From Pseudodesulfovibrio nedwellii (GTDB taxonomy: Bacteria; Desulfobacterota; Desulfovibrionia; Desulfovibrionales; Desulfovibrionaceae): DNA of 64,000 nucleotides. The stretch covers positions 1,979,501 through 2,043,500 of the forward strand of contig NZ_AP026709.1 in assembly GCF_027923765.1 (NCBI RefSeq). Reading direction: 5' to 3'. The position numbers and the translations under genes were made by a program. Below, piece after piece: positions 19,803 to 27,922 of the stretch (the first letter of the stretch is position 1; each line of letters starts with the position of its first letter). The notes below the pieces were generated by a model that saw only the letters and a program-made list of their open reading frames with translations, had not been told where the DNA came from and searched no databases.

Positions 19803-19903
19803 ACAAGGCTGCGACGTGCCCGACCTATCACCCCACCGAGCATCTTCCCCTGATGCAAAGCGAGTCTTCATGATGTGGCCGAACACGGTGCTACCAGCCT
19901 TGT
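19803..19903 (-). ncRNA. candidate structured RNA or 5' leader
   Basis: On the minus strand a 9-bp closing stem (ACAAGGCTG with CAGCCTTGT) surrounds an 11-bp stem (CGTGTTCGGCC with GGTCGGGCACG) that contains three G-U pairs, then a GCATC/GATGC hairpin. G-U pairs arise only in this strand's RNA, which gives a direction. It ends just before the ribosome site of the TPR-like gene at 19791. I could not match it to 6S, SRP, RNase P, tmRNA or any riboswitch I know. The rest of 19792-20097 holds a promoter and nothing else I can name. Confidence 0.45.
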
Positions 19904-20004
19904 GCATTGAGCATTGGGCTCCCGCGACACCAACCGCGTTCATTAATTAGAGAGAGATAGTTCCGGCAATTGCCAAAAAACACTCCATCCCTCAACCTTC
20001 TTTC

Positions 20005-20032
20005 TTATCGGAGGAGAATAAAACCGGCTTTA
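20005..20032 (-). promoter_or_regulatory. sigma-28-type promoter upstream of structured leader
   Basis: Minus strand: TAAA (20032-20029), 16 bases, TCCGATAA (20012-20005). One mismatch and one extra spacer base compared with TAAA-N15-GCCGATAA. It points at the structured leader and the TPR-like gene starting at 19791. Confidence 0.55.
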
Positions 20033-20097
20033 GGGGTCTGAAATAAGAAATCGAACGAGTTTCAATAACGCACTTGAAACACAGAAATTCTCATCAA

Positions 20098-21054
20098 CTA
20101 TTTGTCACTGCCATGCTTTTTCAATTCCACGACGCCGACAGCACCTGACCGAGCTCTTCCGGGTTCAATACCCATGACTACCGGTTCTTCATCAAGCTTC
20201 AACTTACCGGAATCGACGGTCAATATCTGCCGCGCCCGCGATGCAATATGCGGCGGTACAATAGGCTTGCCATACCGACCGAGCAGTGAATGATCCTGAT
20301 CCAATCCCACAATCATCTCAAGAAGGCTGCGCGTCATCTCCAGCTCCGGGTTGAGCCTATGTGAGAGAACAAGATATTCCAGACACCCGTCCCAATCATT
20401 GTTCTCGTAATGAACGCGAGCCAAATTGTAATAGAGATTTTCATCGTCACCAACAAATTCCAGAGCCCGACGAAAATAAACCATGGCATCCGGATACATG
20501 CCGCTTTTCCGCAGGGCTATACCGAGGTCGTTAAAAAGGAACTGATCCTTGCCGTCAAAATCAGCCTTGACCCGCACAAGTTGATCAAGCAATTCTCTGG
20601 CCCTGTCAGGTTCATGGCGAGAGAGATAAATCAAACTCAGCCCAAACAGAGACAAGAAACCACTGGCGTCAACACCTTTCACCTCGTCCGGGCTAACATT
20701 GGCCGCAACAGCCATGGCCGGAAGGACCAATTCCTCAAAATAGGACAACTCCGGCGTATAGTTGCTGACCAGATCCTGCATTGTGATGGACTCAGGGTCG
20801 CCGATTGGCACGTGAATATCATTAATCATTCGACCAGAAAATTCTTCTCGGTCCACTTGTTCAACATACCAGAAATTCTGACTGGCATGTGTTCGTTGGC
20901 TGGCTCCCATGCCCATCTTCACAGGGCGAGTGGTCGAGAATGCGCACCGAAGCATACCGCCGCGAGACATATACTTCCAACCGGAAGGAGGCTTGGGGGC
21001 ACCTTCATCATCAAGGGTACTGGCAAGATCAAGAGCAAAAAAGTCGTCGTTCAT
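20098..21054 (-). CDS. TPR-like protein of unknown function, paralogue 2
   Basis: A 318-residue protein homologous to the gene at 18853-19791. Shared segments: YTPELSYFEELVLPA, DQFLFNDLGIALRKSGMYPDAMVYFRRAL, LYYNLARVHYENNDWDGC, and GRYGKPIVPP. These form two or three TPR-like helix pairs. I start at the ATG at 21054; a TTG 24 bases further out is possible and has GGAG nearer the later ATG's reach. The tail differs from paralogue 1 (RARSGAVGVVELKKHGSDK). The tandem pair probably arose by duplication. Known relatives in Desulfovibrio-type genomes are annotated only as TPR proteins, to my knowledge. Confidence 0.78.
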   Translation of the reverse strand: MNDDFFALDLASTLDDEGAPKPPSGWKYMSRGGMLRCAFSTTRPVKMGMGASQRTHASQNFWYVEQVDREEFSGRMINDIHVPIGDPESITMQDLVSNYTPELSYFEELVLPAMAVAANVSPDEVKGVDASGFLSLFGLSLIYLSRHEPDRARELLDQLVRVKADFDGKDQFLFNDLGIALRKSGMYPDAMVYFRRALEFVGDDENLYYNLARVHYENNDWDGCLEYLVLSHRLNPELEMTRSLLEMIVGLDQDHSLLGRYGKPIVPPHIASRARQILTVDSGKLKLDEEPVVMGIEPGRARSGAVGVVELKKHGSDK

Positions 21055-21291
21055 GATACTCACTAAATACTCCGACAAAATTCATGGAACAACACCCCAA
21101 AGGGGACCTCTACTATTTTATATTCTCCCATTAGACGTGCTGGCTGTAAAGGATTGTTTTTAGCTCTCGAGACTAGACATAACAGCATCACGACTTACCA
21201 TTCCCTCTGCACATTGCCAGTCAAGCCCTTTTCGGATATGGAATCCCTCTGTCGGGCGAACTCGGCAAAAAACACCATTTCGGAGCATGTC

Positions 21292-21549
21292 ATGCCCATA
21301 TTTGAATACAAATGCAGTGATTGCGGCCACGAATTCGAAGAACTCGTCTTTGATCGGGATGAATGTCCTCCCTGCCCCAAATGCCAATCAGAAAAAACCG
21401 GCAAACTCATGAGTGCGGTCCGCTCCAAGATCGCTGGCGGCGCTTCCGCCCCTGAATCCGGCGGCGGCGATACAGACGCTGGTTCCAGTTTTTCATCTTC
21501 GTCTCCCTGTTCAGGCTGCTCCGGCGGCGACTGCTCCAATTGCGGTTAA
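21292..21549 (+). CDS. FmdB-family zinc ribbon protein, second copy
   Basis: An 85-residue paralogue of the protein at 76-279. The N-terminus [18 protein letters not shown] and [15 protein letters not shown] carry the two CxxC pairs of the zinc ribbon. The tail is longer and ends in a cysteine-rich stretch, [13 protein letters not shown], which could bind another metal or cluster. GGAG lies six bases before the ATG. It is 25 bases upstream of hemC and may be co-transcribed with it. Confidence 0.85.
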   Translation: MPIFEYKCSDCGHEFEELVFDRDECPPCPKCQSEKTGKLMSAVRSKIAGGASAPESGGGDTDAGSSFSSSSPCSGCSGGDCSNCG

Positions 21550-21574
21550 CTTTTTTCTCACCAGAAGGTTTCCA

Positions 21575-22504
21575 ATGAAAACATTGACTATCGCCACCAG
21601 AGGGAGCGAACTCGCTCTTTGGCAGGCCGACCACATCAAGGATCGACTTGAAGCCCAATACCCCGACTTGACTGTCGAACTGCTCAAAATCAAAACCAAG
21701 GGCGACAAGATTCTCGACGTACCGCTGGCTAAAGTCGGCGGCAAAGGACTCTTTGTCAAAGAGATCGAAGAAGCCATGCTTGATGGCCGCGCCCAACTTG
21801 CAGTCCACTCAATGAAAGATGTTCCCACCAAGCTGCCTGAAGGCCTTGAAGTAGATATCATCACCGAACGCGGAGCATCCACCGACACCCTGCTGTCTGT
21901 CAAATACGACGGTCTCAAAGGGCTGCCCGAAGGTGCCGTCGTCGGCACATCAAGCCTGCGCCGCCAATCTCAGCTTGCCGCTCTGCGTTCCGATCTCAAA
22001 ATCGAATCCCTACGCGGTAACCTCAATACTCGTATCCAAAAATTGCTGGATGGTAATTTCGACGCCATCGTCGTCGCCACAGCAGGTCTTGAACGACTGG
22101 GAATCTCCGCACCCAAAAGAGAAGAACTCGGACCGCCTGAATTTCTACCCGCCGTGGCACAGGGCGCACTCGGCATCGAGTATCGCACCGACAACACCGA
22201 GTTGATCGAAATGCTCCAATTCCTCGACCACGCTCCCACCAAGATGCAGGTCATGGCCGAACGCGGCTTCCTGACCGGTCTTGACGGCGGTTGTCAGGTT
22301 CCCATCGCAGCATGGTCCGTTTTGGATGGCGACTCTATCCATCTGACCGGCTTCGTGGCTGACGTGGACGGCTCCCGCCCCATCCGCATGGAGATCGAAG
22401 GCAAAGCCAAAGACGCATGGGACATGGGCATGGAATTAGCCGATCAGGTCAGCAAAGCCGGTGGCAAAGAAATCCTCGATGAAGTTTATAATCGCGTATC
22501 CTAG
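21575..22504 (+). CDS. hemC: porphobilinogen deaminase (hydroxymethylbilane synthase)
   Basis: A 309-residue cytoplasmic enzyme that joins four porphobilinogens into hydroxymethylbilane, feeding haem, sirohaem and cobalamin. Visible features: [14 protein letters not shown] at the start, [28 protein letters not shown], and the dipyrromethane cofactor Cys240 in [10 protein letters not shown]. The ATG at 21575 has AGAAGG at the right distance; the frame extends upstream to 21413 but that overlaps the FmdB gene. Cobalamin genes cobT, cobD-cobQ and cobS also occur in this window. Confidence 0.97.
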   Translation: MKTLTIATRGSELALWQADHIKDRLEAQYPDLTVELLKIKTKGDKILDVPLAKVGGKGLFVKEIEEAMLDGRAQLAVHSMKDVPTKLPEGLEVDIITERGASTDTLLSVKYDGLKGLPEGAVVGTSSLRRQSQLAALRSDLKIESLRGNLNTRIQKLLDGNFDAIVVATAGLERLGISAPKREELGPPEFLPAVAQGALGIEYRTDNTELIEMLQFLDHAPTKMQVMAERGFLTGLDGGCQVPIAAWSVLDGDSIHLTGFVADVDGSRPIRMEIEGKAKDAWDMGMELADQVSKAGGKEILDEVYNRVS

Positions 22505-22513
22505 CACTGAAAC

Positions 22514-22534
22514 GGCCGCTTTTAGCGGCCTTTT
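22514..22534 (+). terminator. terminator after hemC
   Basis: GGCCGCT, three Ts, AGCGGCC, then TTTT. Compact intrinsic terminator ten bases after the hemC stop. Confidence 0.88.
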
Positions 22535-22625
22535 CATAAAAACATTTCACACTATAAGCCTATGAAAAAACTTACAGGAGTCCGTCTCCCGGGGGAACGT
22601 AAGCTCCGTGACCCGACAAATCCCC

Positions 22626-22652
22626 TAAAGGTTTCCTTCGGAAAGCCGATAA
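22626..22652 (+). promoter_or_regulatory. sigma-28 (FliA) promoter for 65-residue gene
   Basis: TAAA at 22626-22629, exactly 15 bases, GCCGATAA at 22645-22652. It matches the FliA consensus, including TAAAGGTTT at the -35. The start codon lies 48 bases downstream. Confidence 0.85.
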
Positions 22653-22699
22653 AGAAAGCATATAACATATTCAACACCCCTCTCAAGGAGGTACGAATC

Positions 22700-22897
22700 A
22701 TGGAAGTTGCTGGATTTGAAACACAGGGCGCGAATTTGACGGATCAGGTTAAGAATATCCGCAAGGTCAGGCTCCAACGTGAGGTTCTGGAAAACCCGGA
22801 AATGGCTCGTCAGCTCGTCAAGGTTGAAGCCACCGGCACCTACAACGCCAAGGGAGACGTCATACAGGCTGTCACCGGAGATCTCGGCGATGCATAG
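22700..22897 (+). CDS. small protein of unknown function under sigma-28 control
   Basis: A 65-residue soluble protein beginning MEVAGFETQGANLTDQV. AGGAGG at 22685-22690 fixes the start; the frame runs upstream but would include the promoter. It is probably helical (DQVKNIRKVRLQREVLENPE), ending with KVEATGTYNAKGDVIQAV. The end loosely recalls the C-terminal helix of anti-sigma factor FlgM, but the match is too weak to name it. The strong sigma-28 promoter suggests a role in late flagellar expression or chemotaxis. A perfect long hairpin follows directly. Confidence 0.75.
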   Translation: MEVAGFETQGANLTDQVKNIRKVRLQREVLENPEMARQLVKVEATGTYNAKGDVIQAVTGDLGDA

Positions 22898-22902
22898 GTT
22901 TG

Positions 22903-22967
22903 TGAACGATTCTCCAAAAAAATAGGCTGGACGCTTTGTCCAGCCTATTTTTTTGGAGAATCGTTCA
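22903..22967. terminator. perfect 30-bp inverted repeat, terminator
   Basis: Two 30-base arms with no mismatch around a GCTTT loop (22933-22937). The arms include TAGGCTGGAC/GTCCAGCCTA next to seven As and seven Ts, so the inner part is a normal bidirectional terminator. The outer GAACGATTCTCC/GGAGAATCGTTC pairing goes well beyond what termination needs. Confidence 0.85.
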
Positions 22968-22984
22968 GACACGGCTTCCGATAG

Positions 22985-23145
22985 CGGCCCATCTCCGTCG
23001 TTGGAAGGCGCGAGTCAATCCTCACCGTAGCCAGGCTACGCCTCCGGTTGCCTCGAGCCTTCCGCCTAGGAGCTGAACCACTCTCGAAAGCCTCACTTCA
23101 CCGGGGGGAAGAGCCGTTGTTGGGATGCTTTGCATCCCAAAGCAC
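22985..23145 (-). repeat. composite hairpin repeat (families B and A), minus orientation
   Basis: Family B hairpin from 22987 to 23080 with apex CGTAG-CCAGG-CTACG (23027-23041), arms GGAAGGC/GCCTTCC, CGAG/CTCG and GGTTC/GGGCC, and the conserved GAGGATTG block on the minus strand. Next to it is a family A hairpin GGGATGC-TTT-GCATCCC (23122-23138). The same pair occurs at 30612-30836 and 32380-32545. No gene lies in 22898-23451. Confidence 0.75.
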
Positions 23146-23377
23146 TCCATTTCAAAAAGAAAGAAGGCACGGCGCTTTGCTGGTGCCTTTTAAGAAAAGA
23201 GATGAATTCGGTGGTAAAAATGAATTGTACAAAAAAACGACAGCAAAATCATATCTAACCAACAAACCTTGTTGACTCTTCTGTGTGATACAAAAATCAT
23301 CTTATACTATACACGACCATCAAACGGCATCGCCGAAGGCGCTACAAAAAGTTTGGGAAGAAAGATGGGATGGGGGG

Positions 23378-23436
23378 CTGGGGGAAGGAAAGAGGGAGAA
23401 CCCTTCTCAAAGGATTTCCCTCTTTCCTTCCCCCAG
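23378..23436 (-). repeat. hairpin repeat family H, perfect 20-bp arms
   Basis: Arms of 20 bases pair without mismatch around a 19-base loop that reads CTTTGAGAAGGGTTC in its conserved part on the minus strand. A relative with different arms but the same loop lies at 32181-32219. It sits just beyond the cobT stop and may also act as its terminator, though no T-run follows. Confidence 0.7.
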
Positions 23437-23451
23437 ACGTTGGAAACAACT

Positions 23452-24522
23452 CTACACGTCAGATTCAGCGACACCGGCGTCTGCAAAAGTTGCCATATCG
23501 TTAAACATATTGGCGGCACTGCGAACGAGAAACATAGCACAGGCCGCGCCGGTTCCTTCGCCGAGTCGAAAACCGAGATCAAGATAGGGCTTCAGCTCCA
23601 TGGCTTTGACTGCGGCGGCATGGCCGGGTTCTGCGGAAGCATGACTGATAATACTATATTCTCGCACCGTGGGACAAATCTTCCAGGCGGCAAGATAGGC
23701 AGCGGTAGAAATAAATCCATCCACGCACACAAGCTGACGGTTCTTTGCTCCACCGAGAATAAGACCAGTCAAAGTCGCGATTTCCAATCCACCAAGTGCG
23801 GCTAAAATACCAACGGCATCACCGGACTTAACAATATCGGAATTTGCGGCAAGGCCCTTGTGAACAACGTTTGCCTTAGAAATAACGCCATCTTTGTCAA
23901 GGCCAGTTCCGGGACCAGTCATGGATTCAGGCTCAAGCCCAAGATACGCACAATAAAGAGCGGTGGACGGCGTGGTGTTGGAAATACCCATGTCGCCGGT
24001 ACCAAGAACTTTTATGCCCTCTTCATGGGCACGATCTGCCAACGAAATACCAAGATTAAGCGCCTGCACACACTGCTCATGCGTCATGGCCGGCCCTTCT
24101 GCCAAATTGGCCGTCCCCTCTGCCACTTTGGCCTGGATCAGGCTGGGATGCTCATCATATTTCCCCCCGCAACAACCAGCGTCCACGACATACAACTGTG
24201 CGCCAACAGTTTCAGCCAGGACATTGATTCCTGCTCCATTATTCAAGAAATTCAGCACCATTTGCCTGGTCACTTCCTGAGGAAACACACTGACACCTTC
24301 AGCATTCACACCGTGATCACCGGCCACGGTGTAGATGCGCATGGGGTCAACCGAAAGCTTTTGACCTTCTTGAATAAGATAAAGCTGCAACGCCAATTCT
24401 TCCAGACGACCAAGGCTTCCTTGCGGCTTGGTCAAATTATCGAGATGGGCCTGTCCCTGTTTGGCAAGGGCTTGATCAACTGGCTCTATGGCAGCCAAAG
24501 CTGCTTTAAAAAACGTATCCAT
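23452..24522 (-). CDS. cobT: nicotinate-nucleotide:dimethylbenzimidazole phosphoribosyltransferase
   Basis: A 356-residue enzyme making alpha-ribazole phosphate, the lower ligand of cobalamin. Typical segments are LTKPQGSLGRLEELA near the start, VAGDHGVNAEGVSVFPQEVT, GTGDMGISNTTPS, and the C-terminal SAEPGHAAAVKAMELKPYLDLGFRLGEGTGAA with the catalytic Glu. Length matches the family. Its product is used by CobS, encoded at 53873-54607. I saw no cobalamin riboswitch in the 150 bases upstream. Confidence 0.96.
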   Translation of the reverse strand: MDTFFKAALAAIEPVDQALAKQGQAHLDNLTKPQGSLGRLEELALQLYLIQEGQKLSVDPMRIYTVAGDHGVNAEGVSVFPQEVTRQMVLNFLNNGAGINVLAETVGAQLYVVDAGCCGGKYDEHPSLIQAKVAEGTANLAEGPAMTHEQCVQALNLGISLADRAHEEGIKVLGTGDMGISNTTPSTALYCAYLGLEPESMTGPGTGLDKDGVISKANVVHKGLAANSDIVKSGDAVGILAALGGLEIATLTGLILGGAKNRQLVCVDGFISTAAYLAAWKICPTVREYSIISHASAEPGHAAAVKAMELKPYLDLGFRLGEGTGAACAMFLVRSAANMFNDMATFADAGVAESDV

Positions 24523-24679
24523 AACACTCTTCCTTATCTATTTTTTCGTGTCCGCGAGGGATACCTTGTCCAAGCCACCCTGTAAACCGCCGAAGGCCTA
24601 TATTGCTGTAGAATGGGAACCATGATAGCTAAAGCTCAATGCTTTTCACGCACAAATCCAACCCGTTCCAGACACAATT

Positions 24680-25510
24680 ATGAACAAGGAACTTTGCATC
24701 GTTCACGCCAATTGTCAGGGCGCCCCACTTATCGAAAGACTTGAGACCTGCCCGGAATTTGCTGACAGGTACGAATGTCGGCTCTTCACCAACTATGTTC
24801 GAGAGCCTCTCCCCGACGATATTTGGAAAAACTGCACCCTGTTTTTATATCAATTTCTCGGACCCAATTGGGATGAACTGGCGTCAGAAACACTGCTTAC
24901 CAAACTTTCAGACAATGCTCGTTCCTTATGCATCCCCAACATGTTCTTCACAGGCTATTGGCCGACATGGTCAAATAAAACCGGATTCGATTACCGTTGT
25001 GAACATCTGGATACACTGGTCGCTCTCGGACTTCCGGCAGAGGAAACAGTCATCCTCGCCTTGCACGCAAACATTGCCGCTAAATACGACCTCCCTGCAC
25101 GCCTTGCACAGACCTTTGTACAAGAAGAAAGCCGGGAAGCGCACACGCCGATCACATACAGTCATATCATCCGAGAAAGTTACAAGGACACCAGACTATT
25201 CAACACAATCAACCACCCCGGCCCGATGCTCATGAATCATGTAGCCAAAGGAGTGCTCAAGGAATTGGGTTTCACGCCGCCAAACGATACCATATTAAAC
25301 TCGCTGGGTGATCCGTTCCCGGAATGTGAGCTACCCATTAACCCCAAGGTAGCCGCTACGCTTGGGTTGTCCTTTGGCGGACCTGAGCAGAAATACGAAA
25401 TTTACGGAGGGAAAATGGCCTTCGCCCGATGGGTCACACACTACATCAGTGCCCGAAAGGCGAACGTGACTGACTTTATCGGCTATCTCCAAGGCGTTCA
25501 CAAACCATAA
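24680..25510 (+). CDS. WcbI-like putative polysaccharide acetyltransferase
   Basis: A 276-residue protein beginning CIVHANCQGAPLIERL, which matches the start of WcbI-type proteins linked to capsule biosynthesis (HANCQ motif, SGNH-like or CoA-binding fold). Later conserved pieces are FLYQFLG, IPNMFFTGYWPTW and the NTINHPGPMLMNHVA segment. It has no signal peptide or membrane helix. No other polysaccharide genes are nearby, so the substrate is unclear. No good ribosome site precedes the ATG, which leaves the start uncertain. Confidence 0.72.
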   Translation: MNKELCIVHANCQGAPLIERLETCPEFADRYECRLFTNYVREPLPDDIWKNCTLFLYQFLGPNWDELASETLLTKLSDNARSLCIPNMFFTGYWPTWSNKTGFDYRCEHLDTLVALGLPAEETVILALHANIAAKYDLPARLAQTFVQEESREAHTPITYSHIIRESYKDTRLFNTINHPGPMLMNHVAKGVLKELGFTPPNDTILNSLGDPFPECELPINPKVAATLGLSFGGPEQKYEIYGGKMAFARWVTHYISARKANVTDFIGYLQGVHKP

Positions 25511-25564
25511 AGCGATCACGCGCACTGTCCGATAGGAATATACAGGCCATCACGGAGGAAGGTC

Positions 25565-25921
25565 ATGTATATAAAATTGGACAACACTCACATTTCAGGC
25601 GGGTACTCCTTTGAAATGCACCTCAAGGAAGTGGTGCAGGAGCAGGCAAGCCAAATTCTCGGCGACTTCATCGAGTTGTCGGAAGAGGCCATTGCAGCAT
25701 TCAAGGAAGCTGCCATCGAACCGATCAAAAACGGCACATTTTCGCTTGAGCACATGGAATCGCGTATTCAAACCGTGCGCTCGGAAATCGCCGATGTCTG
25801 GAACTCCGCACTGCCCGACGACGAAAAATATCGTCAGATTTCATCTAAAGAAAACGAGATAGCCCTGTTGCAGGCCGGACAATATACATTCGCCAAAGCA
25901 GGATTCTCGAAAAGCGTCTAA
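25565..25921 (+). CDS. hypothetical protein, helical
   Basis: A 118-residue protein I do not recognise. AGG and GGAGGAAGG upstream support the ATG. The sequence is mainly helical and charged, with KEVVQEQASQILGDFIELSEEAIAAFKEAA and a second helix LEHMESRIQTVRSEIADVWNSAL. No cysteines, signal peptide or membrane segment. It follows the WcbI-like gene by 54 bases and has its own terminator. Confidence 0.6.
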   Translation: MYIKLDNTHISGGYSFEMHLKEVVQEQASQILGDFIELSEEAIAAFKEAAIEPIKNGTFSLEHMESRIQTVRSEIADVWNSALPDDEKYRQISSKENEIALLQAGQYTFAKAGFSKSV

Positions 25922-25945
25922 ACAGCATCGCATACATCAAAAAAA

Positions 25946-25975
25946 GCGCACCGTGTTTATACACAGTGCGCTTTT
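25946..25975. terminator. terminator after hypothetical gene
   Basis: GCGCACCGTGT, loop TTAT, ACACAGTGCGC (one C-A mismatch) followed by TTTT, with As before it. It can serve both this gene and the convergent YkgJ-like gene. Confidence 0.82.
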
Positions 25976-26072
25976 CTTAATTCTTTATATCTCTGCTCTC
26001 ACACATGCCCCGCAGCCGACGCTTCAGTATGTGAAGATGCGGATTGACCGCAGCAACGACGCAATCGGCCGC

Positions 26073-26675
26073 TTATCGAAGCTTCGGCGGTCCGAGGACG
26101 ATCATCTCGGCTATGGTGTGATCCACTTTTGGCAGTTGGCGCAAATTCTTGCCCACGAACTGCATCTCAAGCATGACAAGATCCTTGTAAAGCGGAGTGC
26201 GATCCACTACGGGCGGAGTGTCCATGCCCTCGGTGAGTTCCTGACAGCGATAACATCCGGGAAAACGAATTTCCTGTCCTGTGGGTTTGACGAGCATATT
26301 GGGTACACCGTGCATACGACAAATCATGAGGCGGTGCTTGTACAGTCCACAAATGCCCTGATTCTCGTCGATATTCAACGGGCACATAATGTGCGGACGT
26401 TGACCGCGAGCCAGAGTCATCTGCCCCTGTTCCACATATTCCTGCGCCTTGGCTTTGATGGCTTCCAAACGATCTGCGGGGAGCTGGTTCAGCCCTTCCC
26501 ACATATACGCCCATTCAACATAGGTATGATGCTGAAAAAAGGAGAGACAACAGTTGTCGGTACAGCCGTCACATTTCATATCAATGGTTTCCGCTACATC
26601 ATTGTAACGATCAACCATCTTGTCATATATGGCGGCGAGCTTCCGAAAAGCCGCCTTGGGAGTCAATTTTTTCAT
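26073..26675 (-). CDS. YkgJ-family cysteine-cluster protein
   Basis: A 200-residue protein with the YkgJ-type metal or iron-sulfur cysteine pattern: CDGCTDNCC near residues 35-43, then CPLN, CGLY, CRMHGVPN and CYRCQ in the second half. These proteins are likely zinc or Fe-S binders but their reactions are unknown; a few modify ribosomal or flagellar lysines in other bacteria. It overlaps the kinase gene upstream by four bases, so the two share an mRNA with pyrR. Confidence 0.8.
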   Translation of the reverse strand: MKKLTPKAAFRKLAAIYDKMVDRYNDVAETIDMKCDGCTDNCCLSFFQHHTYVEWAYMWEGLNQLPADRLEAIKAKAQEYVEQGQMTLARGQRPHIMCPLNIDENQGICGLYKHRLMICRMHGVPNMLVKPTGQEIRFPGCYRCQELTEGMDTPPVVDRTPLYKDLVMLEMQFVGKNLRQLPKVDHTIAEMIVLGPPKLR

Positions 26676-27208
26676 GCGAAATCCACGTGTTCGAGAATAA
26701 GATCCACGCTCTCTTCAGGCGTATGCTCAACAGTACCAACCACGATGTCAGCGGCGGCACGGTACAGTGGCTCCCGTTCGTTGTAAAGGTCCTGCATGGT
26801 CTTACCGGGAGCGATGGCAAGCCCTCGATTCTCTGCATTTCCCACACGCTCGACAAACGTGGTTTCATCAATGTCGAGCAACACGACAGGTCCAAGCTTT
26901 TTAAGCCGTCCCATCGCCTTGGAACCATAGATAACACTGCCACCCGTTGAAATAACCGTCCGGGTCAGGTTCAATTCAGAAACCAGATGCTCTTCGATGC
27001 GCAAAAATTCATCCAGACCATACCTGTCGAGGATTGCCTGCAACGGCATGGCATAATAAGATTCGAGATAACGATCCGTATCGAGCTGTCCCCAGCCAAG
27101 TCGCTCGGCCAAAAGAGTGCCCAACGTGGACTTTCCCGCCGAGGCCATGCCCACTAATGTGATGCACGGCAACGGAATGGGGTCACGCTCCAAAGGAGTA
27201 AAAGCCAT
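26672..27208 (-). CDS. shikimate kinase-like P-loop kinase
   Basis: A 178-residue small kinase. The P-loop is GMASAGKST near residues 20-28, followed by LDTDRYLE (the DTD substrate-binding motif) and VISTGGSVIYG, which fits the GGG substrate loop of shikimate kinases (here GGS). The lid region is AENRGLAIAPGKTMQDLYNEREPLYRAAAD, with the typical R.PLY.E/A.AD end. The substitution in GGG makes the substrate less certain; gluconate or homoserine-like kinases are alternatives. It lies between pyrR and the YkgJ gene. Confidence 0.72.
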   Translation of the reverse strand: MAFTPLERDPIPLPCITLVGMASAGKSTLGTLLAERLGWGQLDTDRYLESYYAMPLQAILDRYGLDEFLRIEEHLVSELNLTRTVISTGGSVIYGSKAMGRLKKLGPVVLLDIDETTFVERVGNAENRGLAIAPGKTMQDLYNEREPLYRAAADIVVGTVEHTPEESVDLILEHVDFA

Positions 27209-27210
27209 GA

Positions 27211-27753
27211 TTAATCGCCCCGCACTAAGCAGACTTTGTCTTCATCGTCGCGCTCAACCACGAGCACGTTGACGTGCTCGTCACCCAGCGTATCGACTCG
27301 CTTGCCCACATAGTCCGCCTGAATAGGCAACTCACGGTGACCTCGATCAACCAGCACCAGCAGTTCAACCTGTTTGGGACGCCCATAATCAAGGATGGCT
27401 TCCAGCGCGGCTCGAACAGTACGACCGGAATAAAGCACATCGTCAACCAATACGATGGTGCGCCCTTCCACATCGTAGCCAATCTCAGAGCAATTGATGG
27501 TCGGAGCCAGTTCCAAATTGGTAGTCCAATCGTCGCGGTACAGGTTTATATCTAGCTTGCCCAACGGGACCTTGCGCCCAAGACGTTCATCCAGCAATTT
27601 TTTCAACCGCTCGGCAAGATCGGCTCCACGTCGCTGAATGCCAAGGATGGCCACGGTTTCGTCGTCACCATGCCGTTCATAAATTTCAAAGGCCAGACGC
27701 TCAAGCGTCCTGCTCATTTCCCTGTCGGATAATATGGTCCCGCATTCTTTCAT
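27211..27753 (-). CDS. pyrR: bifunctional pyr operon regulator / uracil phosphoribosyltransferase PyrR
   Basis: A 180-residue PRPP-binding protein. The PRPP motif is VLVDDVLYSGRTVRAAL near residues 98-114, and VAILGIQRRGADLAERL and LVDRGHRELPIQADYVGK are typical of PyrR. It is known in other bacteria to bind pyr mRNA and to have weak uracil phosphoribosyltransferase activity. No pyr genes are adjacent here. It is the first gene of a three-gene minus-strand unit. Confidence 0.93.
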   Translation of the reverse strand: MKECGTILSDREMSRTLERLAFEIYERHGDDETVAILGIQRRGADLAERLKKLLDERLGRKVPLGKLDINLYRDDWTTNLELAPTINCSEIGYDVEGRTIVLVDDVLYSGRTVRAALEAILDYGRPKQVELLVLVDRGHRELPIQADYVGKRVDTLGDEHVNVLVVERDDEDKVCLVRGD

Positions 27754-27922
27754 TGTGGTGGCCTCGCATACGTTTTTTTGGCTGTTCTCGGAATGGTGGA
27801 AATTAGCTCATACCAACGGGGTGGTCAACATCGAGTGCAGATAATCTGCAACTTTCGATTTGACAATTACTCCTATTAACCTTACCTCTTCCTTTCTCGA
27901 CCACATTTAGGAGGAAATTAAC

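Noticed and set aside
19801-19910. A 38-codon frame (minus strand) starting MHKAGS and overlapping the TPR-like start by ATGA
   Set aside because: No ribosome site precedes it and the stems with G-U pairs explain the region better. It stays possible and should be checked in relatives.
24523-24679. Cobalamin riboswitch before cobT (also checked before the cobD-cobQ fusion and cobS)
   Set aside because: No B12-box-like segment or matching stems were visible.
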